Shown here: positions 18,723 to 31,000 of the stretch, piece after piece
Layout of the letters: the number at the start of each line of letters is the position of its first letter
Numbering within the stretch: the stretch's first letter is position 1
Assembly (NCBI RefSeq): GCF_007993755.1
Contig: NZ_CP042467.1
Location: 5,108,001-5,172,000 of the forward strand
DNA: 64,000 bases
DNA from: Microvenator marinus
GTDB taxonomy: Bacteria; Myxococcota_A; Bradymonadia; Bradymonadales; Bradymonadaceae
Direction of reading: 5' to 3'
The notes under the pieces: generated by a model
What the model was told of the DNA's origin: nothing
Database searches by the model: none
Seen by the model: the letters and a program-made list of their open reading frames with translations, nothing else
Program-made: the position numbers and the translations under genes

Positions 18723-20795
18723 ATGAGCAGTCGCACGTTAAGATTTGAGATTCTACAAGGGAGCGAGGTCGTAAAGACCGAAGATCTCGACCAGGATGTC
18801 ATCAAGGTTGGTAAGCTATCGAGTTCCCATCTGAGACTCGACGATCCAAACGTGTCCCGAATTCACGCAGTGATCGAGCGGGCAGCGGACGGTGGGTTTA
18901 GTGTAATCGACCTTGGCAGCGCTACTGGCACCTATGTCAACGACGAGAAGGTGACCAAAGCGGCCATCTCCGAAGGAGATGTCCTGCGTTTTGGAGACAC
19001 ATCAATCCGTGTTTCCATGATCGACGCTGCGGCCGCCCAAGCTGCTCAGGATCCGTTTGTAGGCGTGAGCGCAGCAGCGACTGCGACTGAAACCGCCGCT
19101 TCGGCCACTGGGATTCAGACCGACGATGGCAGCGTGGTTGAGCCCTACACAATGCAGGGCTACTACGACGACGCTGGAAACTACATCCCCGGGTACTACG
19201 ACGAGGCCGGGCAGTATCATCTCGGCTACGGCTACTACGATGAAGCTGGTGCCTGGCAGGTCTCTGCGGGCTACTACAACCCGGAAGGAGAGTGGGTCGC
19301 AACCGACTCAACTGTCGCCGTCGTTGGAGCTCTCGAGTCAGACTATGAATCGGACTGGATCTTCAAAGGCACCCGCGACACCGACGTCTACCAAGAAGCT
19401 TTCTTTAGTGACCGTGGTGGAGACACCTTGGAAGTCGCTATGCTCTGGGAAGACAACGTTCTCTCAGTAGTAAGTTTCAACTCGCCAAAGACAGTAACGA
19501 TTGGTGGGCAAATCGCTCGTGGAAAGAACGCGAACGACTTCGTGCTCGACGATCCCGCCATTCCAGACGAGCGTTTTCCCCTCGTCTCCTACACGGGTGG
19601 TGGTTATGCCCTGAATTTTACTGCCGACATGGCTGGTTTGATTCGTGAAGGCGACCAAGAGTACACCCTGGCTGATGCTATCCAACGTGGAGTGGCACAG
19701 AGGTCTGCGGAAAGTGCTCAGGCTTATTCGGTCCCATTGACCTCTCGCACTCGAGCTCGCGTCGATATCGGTTCGACCACGTTTTTGGTGCACTTCACAG
19801 ACGTTCCAGCGGTAATTCTGGGTGGCCGTGGGTTCGATACCACGCCAGTTCCGTACATCACGCTGAGTGCTGTGGCACATATCCTCTTTGTGATTCTCGC
19901 GATGACCATGCCGGATAACGCCGGTCGATTGAACCTCGATGGTTTCCAGGCGACTGACCGTTTCGTGCAGCTCATGCTTGAGCCGGATCAAGAGGTGATT
20001 GAAAAGCCAGACTGGCTTGACGATCAGGGTAACGAGGAGGCTGCCGCGAAACACAAAGGTGAAGAAGGGCAGGCTGGTAAGGAAGATGCACCAGACGCCA
20101 ACAAGAAGATGGCGATCAAGGGTGATCGAAGCCCAGAAGACCTGGAGTTGAAAAAGGCGCGTGATACCGAAATCGCCATGAGCGCTGGTATTGCGTCTGA
20201 GCTTATGGTGTCGAGTCCTTGGGGCTCTTCAGACACGTCGATTGGATCGGATGCGATTCACGCGCTTGGAGGAATGGAAGGCGCAGAGTTTGGTGAATCT
20301 AAAGGCTTTGGTGGGCTTGGTTTGCATGGCGCTGGTCGCGGTGGAGGTGGTATCTCTGAGCGTGGTCTTGGACTTGCGAACGTAGGTACAGCTGGTCGTG
20401 GCGGTGGCGGACGTGGTGGTTCTGGCTACGGCAAAGGCGCTGGCGACCTCGGAGAAAGAAATAGCCGCGTGCCGAACATTGTACCTGGCAATCCAAACGT
20501 TCAGGGCTCCTTGGATAAAGAGATCATCCGACGCGTGGTTCGTCAGAACCGCGGTGCAATCAAGTATTGCTACGAACAGGAGCTTCAGAAGAACAAAGGC
20601 CTTGCCGGTCGTGTAACAGTGCGCTTTACCATCTCAGCTACGGGTTCGGTGGTTTCAGCAGTGGTTTCAGACTCCACGTTGAATAACGCCGCCGTAGAGC
20701 GATGCATGACGAACAATATTCGGCGCTGGGTTTTCCCGGAGCCGAAGGGTGGCGGTATAGTGATTGTGAACTATCCGTTCAATCTTAGTTCGTAG
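18723..20795 (+). CDS. gltG: FHA - GYY repeat - TM - TonB-like protein, GltG-like
   Basis: Domains in order: an FHA domain (about 1-98, with Ser45, His48 and the G-x-TYVNDEKV strand), Tyr-rich GYY repeats (146-186), a second FHA-like segment (about 255-360), and one membrane helix (about 377-395). Then come a charged and Gly-rich periplasmic linker (about 400-590) and an AgmX/PglI C-terminal TonB-like domain (about 590-690) with two Cys in KYCYEQ and VERCMTN. This is the layout of inner-membrane GltG (PglI) in the M. xanthus gliding complex. It would read cytoplasmic phospho-signals and push periplasmic Glt proteins. A terminator follows. Confidence 0.82.
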   Translation: MSSRTLRFEILQGSEVVKTEDLDQDVIKVGKLSSSHLRLDDPNVSRIHAVIERAADGGFSVIDLGSATGTYVNDEKVTKAAISEGDVLRFGDTSIRVSMIDAAAAQAAQDPFVGVSAAATATETAASATGIQTDDGSVVEPYTMQGYYDDAGNYIPGYYDEAGQYHLGYGYYDEAGAWQVSAGYYNPEGEWVATDSTVAVVGALESDYESDWIFKGTRDTDVYQEAFFSDRGGDTLEVAMLWEDNVLSVVSFNSPKTVTIGGQIARGKNANDFVLDDPAIPDERFPLVSYTGGGYALNFTADMAGLIREGDQEYTLADAIQRGVAQRSAESAQAYSVPLTSRTRARVDIGSTTFLVHFTDVPAVILGGRGFDTTPVPYITLSAVAHILFVILAMTMPDNAGRLNLDGFQATDRFVQLMLEPDQEVIEKPDWLDDQGNEEAAAKHKGEEGQAGKEDAPDANKKMAIKGDRSPEDLELKKARDTEIAMSAGIASELMVSSPWGSSDTSIGSDAIHALGGMEGAEFGESKGFGGLGLHGAGRGGGGISERGLGLANVGTAGRGGGGRGGSGYGKGAGDLGERNSRVPNIVPGNPNVQGSLDKEIIRRVVRQNRGAIKYCYEQELQKNKGLAGRVTVRFTISATGSVVSAVVSDSTLNNAAVERCMTNNIRRWVFPEPKGGGIVIVNYPFNLSS

Positions 20796-20819
20796 ACTTG
20801 GCACGTCGCCCCAATCTCC

Positions 20820-20844
20820 GCCCGCGCTCGTCGCGGGCTTTTTT
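20820..20844 (+). terminator. Intrinsic terminator after the gltG-like gene
   Basis: A 7-bp stem GCCCGCG/CGCGGGC with loop CTCGT is followed by six T residues, 25 bases after the stop codon. Confidence 0.88.
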
Positions 20845-20907
20845 GTGCCCGCCACTTTTCCAGGTTTAATGGGGAGACGTTCGTCTTCGAAAGATCGGTG
20901 AGGATTG

Positions 20908-20936
20908 TTGTCACAGAACGAAAGGTAGGTTTATGA
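20908..20936 (+). promoter_or_regulatory. Candidate promoter for the TPR lipoprotein/gltI unit
   Basis: TTGTCA (20908-20913) and TTATGA (20931-20936) are spaced 17 bases apart, downstream of a terminator and about 60 bases before the chosen start. It fits a sigma-70 type promoter that restarts transcription for the second half of the glt locus. Confidence 0.4.
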
Positions 20937-20996
20937 TGGCCACCAAGTAAAACAAGTGTGGCTGGTCAGTCTTATGACCGATGCGCAGGAGCAGAT

Positions 20997-21899
20997 GTGA
21001 AATTAGTGCAGCGCTTAATGGTTTGGATTCCTCTGGCTTTGATATTGGTCGCCGGTTCGGCCTGTACGAGCATGGATCGAGCGGAATCAATCTCCGAGAT
21101 GAATAAAGGGCTTGAGGCTCTCAACGGTGGTCAAACGCTGGAAGCAGTGAAGTTGCTCAAAGAGGCCGCAAGAATTGACAGCACGTATGCAGACCCACCT
21201 TACTTTCTAGGGCAGATTTATCACCGAAAACTCAACGAGACCGATAATGCTGAGACTTTCTATCGCGACGCCTTTTCGCGAGATGGTGAGAATCCTCAGA
21301 TTGCCTATCAGTTAGGGGCGCTGCTGCAGGAGACGGGCAAAGATCAGGATGCCATGCAATTTCTCAAGACCGCTACTGATCTGAAGCCCGACTTTGCGAA
21401 GGCATGGTTTCGATACGGACTCTCGCTCGAGAATCAGGAAATGTATACTGAGGCCATTGATGCCTACATGAAGTCAATCCAGGCGAACGCTCGTATGAAG
21501 ATGGATAGTGATAGTAAAGGCGGGGAGGCGTATCATGCACTTGGAGACCTCTACAATCGTTATGGTTTCTACGACCACGCCGTCAAGGTCTACGAGAACG
21601 GCATGGAGAACAACCCGGACGTCGCCCGTCTCCACCTGGGACTTGGCGTGGCACAACTACAGCTAAAGCGCTATCCGGACTCGGAAACCAACTTTAAACG
21701 TGCCCTGGAGCTCGACGCCAGTTTGACGACTGCTGTGTTCAACCTCGCGGTGGCGCATATGGCGCAAGGGAAGACAGAGGAAGCGATGTCTGGCTTCGAC
21801 ATGTTTGCCCAGCGCGCCGACCAATCGAAAGACGCGGCGAGGATCATCGCTGCACAGGGCTTCATCATGCAAATGCGTGAGGAGCAAGAGAAAGAGTGA
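20997..21899 (+). CDS. TPR lipoprotein of the glt-like locus
   Basis: A lipoprotein signal peptide (lipobox AGSAC) leads into about seven TPR units covering most of the 300 residues, such as PPYFLGQIYHRKLNETDNAE and ARLHLGLGVAQLQLKRYPDSE. I chose GTG 20997 because AGGAG at 20987-20991 sits 5 bases upstream and it leaves a normal signal peptide; the frame also opens at GTG 20958. The place between GltG-like and GltI-like genes is where M. xanthus has gltH, but GltH is described as an outer-membrane barrel. This is therefore not its homologue. It is probably a PilF-like periplasmic or outer-membrane scaffold. Confidence 0.75.
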   Translation: MKLVQRLMVWIPLALILVAGSACTSMDRAESISEMNKGLEALNGGQTLEAVKLLKEAARIDSTYADPPYFLGQIYHRKLNETDNAETFYRDAFSRDGENPQIAYQLGALLQETGKDQDAMQFLKTATDLKPDFAKAWFRYGLSLENQEMYTEAIDAYMKSIQANARMKMDSDSKGGEAYHALGDLYNRYGFYDHAVKVYENGMENNPDVARLHLGLGVAQLQLKRYPDSETNFKRALELDASLTTAVFNLAVAHMAQGKTEEAMSGFDMFAQRADQSKDAARIIAAQGFIMQMREEQEKE

Positions 21900-21910
21900 C
21901 GCTCCAGATT

Positions 21911-21926
21911 GCCGAGTTTTCTCGGC
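21911..21926 (+). terminator. Hairpin after the TPR lipoprotein gene
   Basis: A perfect 6-bp stem GCCGAG/CTCGGC with a TTTT loop begins 12 bases after the stop. No T tract follows it, so it may only stabilise the transcript end or reduce read-through. Confidence 0.35.
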
Positions 21927-21945
21927 CTGTGATACAACTCCCCCA

Positions 21946-21957
21946 ACGAACGTTCGT
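21946..21957. repeat. Perfect 12-bp palindrome ACGAACGTTCGT
   Basis: This self-complementary 12-mer lies 92 bases before the gltI-like start. It shares CGTTCG/CGAACG with the inverted repeat at 11007-11029. It is a possible regulator site and does not have the spacing of the Gram-positive LexA box. Confidence 0.3.
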
Positions 21958-22049
21958 ACAATTTGAGTGCCGTCTAAAGTGGTTCGAAGAACACTGCCAC
22001 GGCGTCTCTCACAAGCCTAATTCATCACCCAGACGGAAGCTAAATCGAG

Positions 22050-25000
22050 ATGGATCGCCTAACTTTGATTGAGCACTACATCGCCGAGTTGGAGTCAAGC
22101 CCCTACTCACTCAACCCAGCAGCACGGCTCGCACAGATCTCTGGAGATCAAATCGCCGACGTAGTGACGCGATTGGAAAGTGCATCTGCAGATCTTGGTG
22201 CAAGTGAGGATGGTGCACGCTTCATTTTGGAGGCTAGCGCGCTCGCTCTTTTCCATGAGCGGAATCTTGAGCGTGCATCCGCGCTTCTGGACCGCGCACT
22301 GAGCGCGGGTAGCAACACTCCGAGTGCTCCAGAGGTTAAGTTGCTTGCGCTCGCCGCAGCGAACGATGTGGAAGGGCTCTACGAGTTCTTTGGCCAGAGT
22401 GTTGAGAATCTTCCAGATTCGCAGTCCAAGAGTCGACTCTACTACCGTATGGGTCAACTGCTCGAATTCCTTTTCGAGGATTTGGACGAAGCTAAGAACG
22501 CCTACGTCTGGGCCCATGACCTCGACGCAACGAACCTTGCCGCGCTTTGGGGGCGGCAAGACGTGGCGCTCAAGGCTGAGGACTACGGTACCTATGCTGA
22601 GTTGCTCTACAACGAAGTCAACTCGGCAACAGATGTCTATCGGCAGCTAGATGCTCTGGTGGAACTGGGCGAGATGTATCGGACACACTTGCAGGAGCCC
22701 GAAGCGGCTGCGCAATGTTTTGCTAGTGTCTTTGAGGCAGATCCGGGCAATGAACGCGCTCGCTCTGGTCTTCTGGCACTAGGCTACGATCTTCCCGAGG
22801 GCGGTGAGTCGGAAGGCGCCGAAGAGGAGGGCGAGGAAGCTCTTGCTGAGCCCCAATCAGTTGAGTTGTCTGTTGATGAGTTGAGCTCTGTCGATGAGTT
22901 GAGCTCTGTCGATGAGTTGAGCTCTGTCGATGAGTTGAGCTCTGTCGATGAGTTGAGCTCTGTTGATGAGGTGAGCGCCGCAGAAGATCTAGCCGCTGAA
23001 GGTTCGGACGCCGAAGAGTCGGAGGAAGTGGCAGAGGAGCCAGCGGGCCTTGGCGAAAGTGACGACGTCATCTCCGCACCCGAAGACCTCGACGCCCCTG
23101 ATTTTGATCTCGGGGATGAGAGCGAAGCGTCTGAAGCAACTGAAATGGCCGAGTCGGAAGTCTCCGAAGTGGAGGACGTGTCTGGCGAAGAGAGCGATGT
23201 GGTGGCTGAAGAAGCCGAAGAGTCTGAAGACTCGGCACCTGCGGTGGCAGCAAGAGCTGGTGGCTCTTGGCGTGAGCGCATGCATGCCATCCTTCAGAAC
23301 GCTTCATCGAAAGACGGAGATGCGGCACTGCAAGACGTTGTGCGTGCGGCTAGACTTCAAGCGCGCCACAACGAGTCCAAGGATGATGCCATTCGCGTAT
23401 GGCGAGAGGCGATTGCCTTGGGGATCGAGGCGGATTTCCACACTTGGACGCATTTCTTGTTTGATGCAAACGTGTTGGAATCCGTCTTAGATGAGATTGA
23501 GTCGGACGCCTTGAGGGCGAAGATTGCGTTTGTGGACCTGCGTAAAGATCCAGGTGCTGCTGGCGCTGAGTGGCAGACTGACCTCGAAGAAGGGCGGGAG
23601 AATTGGCGTAAATTCCAACGCACGCTCGAGGGCCGTTGGGCAGACCTGGACAAGGACGAGCAAGCTCAACGAGTTTATATGCGCATGGCGGACGTCGCCG
23701 CTGCGATGGACGATAGCGACAAAGAGATGGATGCGCTTCGTCGACTCGACCGTCAGCTTAAGGACGATCGTGTCAGCCGGTATAGGCTTCAAGAGATCTA
23801 TAAGAAGACCGAAAAATGGCCCATGTACGTGGACCTTTTGAAGACTGAGGCTGCTGAAGAAGAGGATACAGCTGAGAAGATCGACATCCTTGAAGAAATG
23901 GTCAGCGTGTATCGCGACCACATGAATCACGACATGATGGTCGTGAACACCTACAAAGAGATTTTAGACCTTGAGCCAGCCAATATCCCCGCGCTGGATG
24001 CTTTGGTTAGCCTCTACGACAAGCTCAATCGTTCAACTGAGTTGATCAATACGCTTCAAACCAAGGCTGAGTTGGTTGAAACCACCGCCGACAAGGTCGA
24101 GATTCACAGCCAGATTGCTAAGCTCTTCTTGGAGAAGTTCAGAAATCAGGCCGAGGCGATCAAATCTTACGAAACAGTGCTTGAGCTCGACCCGGTCAAT
24201 GCGGACGCCATCGAGTTCCTCAAGGAAATGTACGAGAAGCGTCGTGAATGGGATAAGCTCATCGAGGTTCACCGTCGTGAAATCGACCAGTTTGAGAGTG
24301 ATGCGGAAAAGGCCCAGGGCTTGAAACTTGTTGCGGAGCTCGCGACTGACAAACTTCGAAAGCCCGACGTGGCGGCTGAGCTCTGGATCGAAGTTAGAAA
24401 ATATGCGCCGGAAGATCCTGAGGCGCTGGAATCTCTTGAAAAGCTCTACGAAAAGACCAAAGAATACGAGGCACTCGCTGATATCCTTGAGGTCAAGGCA
24501 AGACTTGAGTCAGACCCGGAGGCAAAGCTCAAACTCCTTGGTAAACTCGCACCGCTTTATTCGGATCGCCTCGAAAACACCGAAGGCGCGATTGCCGCTT
24601 GGCGTGTAGCACTTGAGCTTGCACCGGACGACTTGAAGGCTCGCAAGTCTCTCGAGCGGCTCTTCATCGATAATCAGAGGTGGGATGATCTCGAAAGCTT
24701 CTACGCAGAGTCAGACTCGTGGGCGGAGCTCGTTCGACTTCTTGAGACTCTAGCCAATACGGTGAAGGAGGAAGAGACCAAAGTTGAGCTCTTGCTTCGT
24801 GCTGCTCGTGTGTGGCGAGAGGAATTGGAAGACACGTCTCGCGCCGAACGTGACTTGGACCGCGTGCTTCAGATCGACGCTCAGAACGTGGGAGCAGCCG
24901 AGCTCCTCGAGCCGATCTATTCAGAAGCTGAGGAGTGGGAAAAGCTGAAAAACGTGTGTGAGGTAATCCTCGCTCATCGTGGCGAAGTGGCCGATCGGCA

Positions 25001-28000
25001 GGAGTACCAGCTCAAGCTTGCGAAACTCTATGAGGATAAACTTGATTCGGTCTCCAATGCGTTTGCTTGGTTCGCTGCTGCATTCCGTGAGAGCCCGAAC
25101 TCTGAAAGCCTTGCAGGTGAGCTTGAGAGAACTGCCGGATTGGCTGACCAATGGCCTGCTGTGGTTGGAGTTTACGAGATTGCTCTCGAGGAAGAACTTG
25201 AGACGAGCGAGCTTCGCGATCTCAAGCTGCGTTTGGGACGGGTTCTATCAGAAGAACTGGACCGTCTTGACGAAGCGCTCGAGTACTTCGGTTCGGTAGT
25301 TGCCGAAGAGCCCGAGAATCAGGTGGCCCTCAAGGCGATGGCAGACATCTATCAACGCAGTTCGCGTTGGGATGATCTGATGGGAATCTATCAGCGTCAG
25401 ATCGAGCTTACAGATACGCCTTCAGAGCGCGTCGAGATTCTAAGTGGGATGGCATTGATCGCCGAAAATCAGGCGATGGATAAGAAAGGAGCCATTAAGC
25501 AATACCTGGAGGCGCTTGCGATCGATCCGAACTACGAGCCGGGTCTCCAGCAACTACACAGGCTCTATCGTGAAGAAGGCGAATGGGAGAACCTCGCTGG
25601 CATCATCCGTCGTGAGATTGCTCTTTTGGAGTCGGCCGCGGCCGACCGTCAGGATTCCAAGCCGCTGGTTTCTCGCCCTGAGGCCCTCTTAGGCGAAGAA
25701 GTTTCTGAGGCCGAAGAAGAGGTGGTGGAAGTTGCAGGGGCGTATACTGAAGATGAAATCGAGAGATTGGTTTCCCTTCGATACGAACTCGGTACGGTTT
25801 GCAAAGAATTCTTGAATGAGCCCAAAGACGCCATCGAGAACCTCGGCCGTGCCCTTGCTTGGGAGCCGAACCATAGAGAGGCTTCTCATGCTCTGGAAGC
25901 GTACCTAGACGAAGCCGAGTATTCACTGGAAGTGGCCAAGATCCTTGAGCCAGCTTACGAAGTGCACGGCGATTGGGAAAAGTACATTCAAGTGCTTGAG
26001 GTGCAGATTGAAGGCGCAGACGAGCAATTAGCCTGCAGGCTGATCCGTCGCGTTGCCGATACGTATCTGAACGAATTGGGGCAGCCAGCTGAGAGTTTCT
26101 CGGGCTTCGGTCGGCTTCTTCGCATGAAGCCGGAAGATGCTGCGGCTCAAAACGAGCTTGTTAGAATCGCCGATGCCCTGGATGCCTGGGAAGACTTGGT
26201 AGGTCTTTACGAAGATATCGTTGGCGGATTGTCCGATGAGAAACTGAAGCGGCATTACCACTACAGTATCGCGGAGATTTACGCAGAGCGTTTGCACGAC
26301 GCAGACCGCGCTCAAAGCAATTATGAAGCTGTCTTGGAGATTGATCCTGAAGCGCTGGATGCTCTCGATGATCTTGAGCAACTCTTCACGCGTACTGAGA
26401 ATTGGGATGCGTTGCGTGGCGTGTTGGAGCGGGAGCTGGAACTCGCGGAGAGTGCCGATGAGCGCGAGACACTGAGAACTCGCATCGGTCTCATCTGGGA
26501 AGAGAAGCTCGAAGATCGAGCCCAGGCGATTTCAATCTATTCGTCGATCTTGGAGGACAATCCGTCCAACCTCGAAGCGATTGAGTCGGTGAACCGTCTC
26601 TATGCCGCCGAAGGCAAATGGGACGACCTCGCGGCGAGTTTGCGGCGTGAGCTTGCCCTTGTGGATGGTGATGCCGTCAACGGTGTTAAGAATCGCCTGG
26701 CAAGCGTCCTGGAAACGCATTTGAACGAATACGAACAGGCAACTGATCTCTACGAGGAGGTTGTCGATAGTGATGAGGAAGATTCAGTGGCTCTCGCAGC
26801 GCTAGAAAGACTCCTCCACGATCCTCAGGCGCCACAATATCGAATCAGCGAAATTGTTGAGCCGCTCTATCTCGATCGCGATGAATGGACGAAACTCATC
26901 GGAGCTCTGGAGGTTCGCGCGAAGTCGACTCAGGATGCAGAAGAGCGAGTCTCCATTCTGACCCGCATCGCGGCGATGTACGAGATTCGTTCACAGGATC
27001 CTGCCGAAGCCTTCATGACCTATGCCCGCGCATTGCATGAAGGCGTTGAGCATCAGCCGACTTACGATTCTCTCTACAGACTGGCCGATTCCTTGGGCGG
27101 TTACGAGGCGCTTGTAGAGGTCTTTGAACGCGAGTCTGAGGTTCAGGAATCGCCAGATATCAAGCGCTCTCTATTGCGACGAGCAGCGACGATCTATCGC
27201 GACAAACTCGGTGAAATCGACTCAGCGACGGCTCGACTTCACGAGGTTCTGGAGATTTTCCCGAGCGATATTGAGTCGGTTGAAGAACTCGAGACTCTTT
27301 ATCGTAACGCTCAGAATTGGGACCAGTTGGTCCCTATCTTGACGCACAAATCGGACCTCGTAGATGAAGTCGAGGCAAAGCGCGATCTTCTGCGCCAGGC
27401 CGGATTGATGCTCGAGGAGTTTTTGGAGCGTCCGGAAGAAGCGATCGAGGTTTATCAACGTGCCCTCGAGGTAGATCCAGAGGATCTACACAGTATCGGG
27501 CGACTTGAGGTGCTCTATCGTGACCTCGAGGCCTGGGAAGATTTGCTCAAGATCTACGACCGCAAGGTCGAACTCTTGGGTGAAGGGTCAGAAGAGCGCA
27601 AGGACCTTTACTACGCGATGGCTGATATTCATCGAAATGCGTTGAGTCAGCCGCATGAAGCAATCGACGTACTTCGAAAGGTCTTGGAGATCGAAGCAAC
27701 AGAAGTCAACGCGTGGGTCCAGCTCGACGAGCTCTATGAGCAGACCGAGCAGTGGAACGAATTGCTCGAGACGCTGGAAGCGGAGTTGATGCTCGTTTCG
27801 ACTCAAGACGAGTCAAACAATGTTCGCTACCGCATCGGACGTCTCTGGGAGACGCACCTTTTTGATATTCCGAAGGCGATTGAGACTTACCGAGAGGTTT
27901 TGAGTTCTGATGCTTCGCATGAGGCGACGACTCAGGCGCTCGAGGGTCTGATTTCGCAGGGCGAGAATGCGGCGATGGCCGGTGAAGTCCTTGAGCCGAT

Positions 28001-31000
28001 CTACCGAGACTCTGGAGAGTGGAATAAGTTGATTCACGTCTGGAGGCTCCTCATTGAAGCGAGCGAAGATGTTGAGAGAAAGCTCGGTCTTTACAACGAG
28101 ATTGGGTCGATCTTTGAGCACAAACTCTATGATTCGGTGTCCGCGTTCGAGACCTATGCAGAGGCCCTCAAGGTAGACGCTGGTCGAGCAGACGTTCTAA
28201 ACACGCTCGAGAGGCTAGCGGCGGAATTGGAGATTTGGCCCGAGTACATTGAGCAACTCGACGCACGCATTGAAGACTTGACCGATTTTGATGTGGTTCG
28301 AAATCTCCAGGTAAGAATTGCCCGCGTTTATGAAGAGGAACTCCACTCACCTCAAGAGGCTATCGCAAGATTCAGAAAGGTCCTCGAAGGTGATCCGTCT
28401 GATGACGCCGCGATCGCCGCACTGGACCGTTTGTACCAGCGCGAAGGAGAGTGGGCTCATCTTGCTGAGATTCTCCAAACTCGCATCATGAATTCGCAGG
28501 ACCCAGACGAAGTGCTCGGCTTGAGACTTCGACTTGGCCAGCTCTATCAAAGCGCTCTAGAAGATGAGAACGGCGCGCTCGAAGTCTATCAGACGATCCT
28601 CATGGAGGATCCTGAGAACCCGAATGCTATCGCATCGCTTGAGCAGATGTTCATGTCTGGTCAGGCAGTCAATCAGGTAGCGGGTATTCTTGAGCCTTAT
28701 TATTCGTCACGCGGGCAGCACTCCAAGCTTGTGGAGATCTACGTTCAGCGGCTTGAAATGCTTGACGAGCCCGAAGAGCGTTATGACGTATGGATGCTCG
28801 TTGCTCGGACATTCCTTGAGGAGTTGGGGGATTCCGAGAGTGCCCTTGCTTCCTACGGAAAGGCACTCGGCGAGAAGCCAAGCGAAGAGTCGGTAATTTC
28901 AGAAATCGTTCGCCTTTCGGGCGAAACCGACAACTGGCAAGCCGGTGCACAGCTATTGATCGAGGCGCTCGATAGCCCTCAGATCGATGAAGAATCTTCG
29001 GCTGCGATCTTCTTGGCACTCGCAAAAATTTACGACACTGAGCTCGGCTTTATGGATCGCGCGGAGCAGGCTTACCTGAACGTGCTCTCTCTCGACTCGA
29101 CCAACGTTGAGTCACTTCGAGCCTTGGACCGAATCTACGACCACCAGGGTCGTTGGGAAGAGCTATCCGACATCATTTCTCGTCGTATTCAGGCTGTTTA
29201 CGATGAAGAAGAGATTGTGGAGCTGAACTTCCGTCTTGCTGGCCTCTACCAGACACAGCTTGGTGATTTGGATTCGTCCATTTCAACCTACGAGACGATT
29301 CTGGATATCCAGCCTGGTCATGTTGAGTCGTTGATGCGACTTCAACAAATCTTCTATCAGTTGGAGCGTTGGGAGTCCCTCTACGATGTCCTCGGTCGAT
29401 ATGCGGAAGCTATCGATGATCCCGAGGACCGTGCGGACACCTACACCAAGATGGCTCAAATCTCGGAGGCGATGTTGAATCGACCCGAGGATTCTGTGGA
29501 TCTTTGGAATCAGGTGCTTCAACTCCGAGATGACGATGTGGAGGCGTTGCAGCAACTCAGAAAGCTCTATCTCGACCAAGAGCGATGGACCGACCTGGTC
29601 GGTGTGTTGGAGCGCGAAGTTGAGTTGACGCTGATTCCAGAAGACCAACTTCCTCTCTACGAGAGCCTCGGTGTGATCTGGGCCGATAAGCTTGGAAATG
29701 AAGGGCAATCCCTGGAGTGCTGGAAGGCTGTTCTGGAGATTGACTCAACACATCTTGGTGCATTGGAGTCGCTCAGAGATCTCTATGAGCGCAACTCCGA
29801 CCACGTCGAGTTGATGGACGTTGATTATCGACTTCTTCAACATCCCGAGGTGGATAGCGAGATGAAGCTCGCTCTTTGGGAGCAAGTGGGTGAGGTACAG
29901 GGCGACGTCCTGATGCAGACCGAGAAGGCGATCGAGGCGTGGAAGCACGTACTTGCGTACTCGCCTGGCCATGAGCGGGCCTTGGATAGTCTTGAGCGTC
30001 TTTATCTGGACGCGGCAGAATGGGAGGCAGCAGCTGAAGTTCTCGAGATGAAGCTCGACCATATTTCGATGGCTCACGAGCGAATCGAACTCTTGCTTCG
30101 CATCGCCGATATTTGGGAAACCAAAATCGTTGAGAACCACCGTGCGGCGTCGTTCTACGAGCAGATCTTGCAGGTCGCTCCGACGAACGAGCAGGCTGGT
30201 ACAGCGCTCGAGAATATCTACCGAACCCAGGGGACGGTGGATTCGTATCAGGCGCTCGCTACCCTTTATCTAGACCGTGCCGACCACAACTCGGATGACC
30301 CAGAGCTCTTCTTGACTTCACGACGTGCTTCGGCGCGCGTGTTTGAACAGCACTTGGGGCAGCTCGAAGGGGCGTTCTTAGTGCTCGTCACAGCTTTCCG
30401 GGCTGACACCATTGATGACGAGAGCCTCCTCGACGATTTGGAGCGATTAGCTAGTCAGACCGGTCAGTGGGCCGACTTGGTTGGCGAATGTCAGAAGGTC
30501 CTTAGCGAATTGCCTGACTCGCCGGACGCATCCGATTTGCACCAGCGTGTCGGCTTGTGGTTGGCCGAGCATCTCAATCAACTTGATGATGCGGTCTACC
30601 ATTATCAGCGCGCTCTCATGCTTGAGCCTGATAGCGTTGAGATCATGGACCGTCTCGAGAATCTCTATCGGCAGATTTCGGCATGGCCAGAATTGGCGAT
30701 GATCCTGAAACAACGCGTTGAACTCACCACGGACCCAGACGAGCAGATGGAGATCTGGCGAAAATTGGGTGAGCTCTTCGAGATGCAGATGGGGCAGGTG
30801 GACGAAGCTATCGAGTCCTATCGTGAGATTCTGCGAATCGATCCAGCAGACCTTCTGGCGATCGAGAGCTTGGAGCGAATCTTCGAAGCATATGATCGTT
30901 GGGAATCTCTGATCGAGATTCTCAATCAGAAGGCCAGCGCCACTTACGACCCAGACGAGATCGTGGAAATTCGATTCCGTGTCGCTCAGATTTGGGAAGA

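Noticed and set aside
22875..22964. CRISPR-like array
   Set aside because: The repeat is tandem without spacers and sits inside a reading frame.
22784..23290. 168-codon Ser-rich frame on the - strand
   Set aside because: It is the reverse reading of the acidic repeat region of the giant TPR gene.
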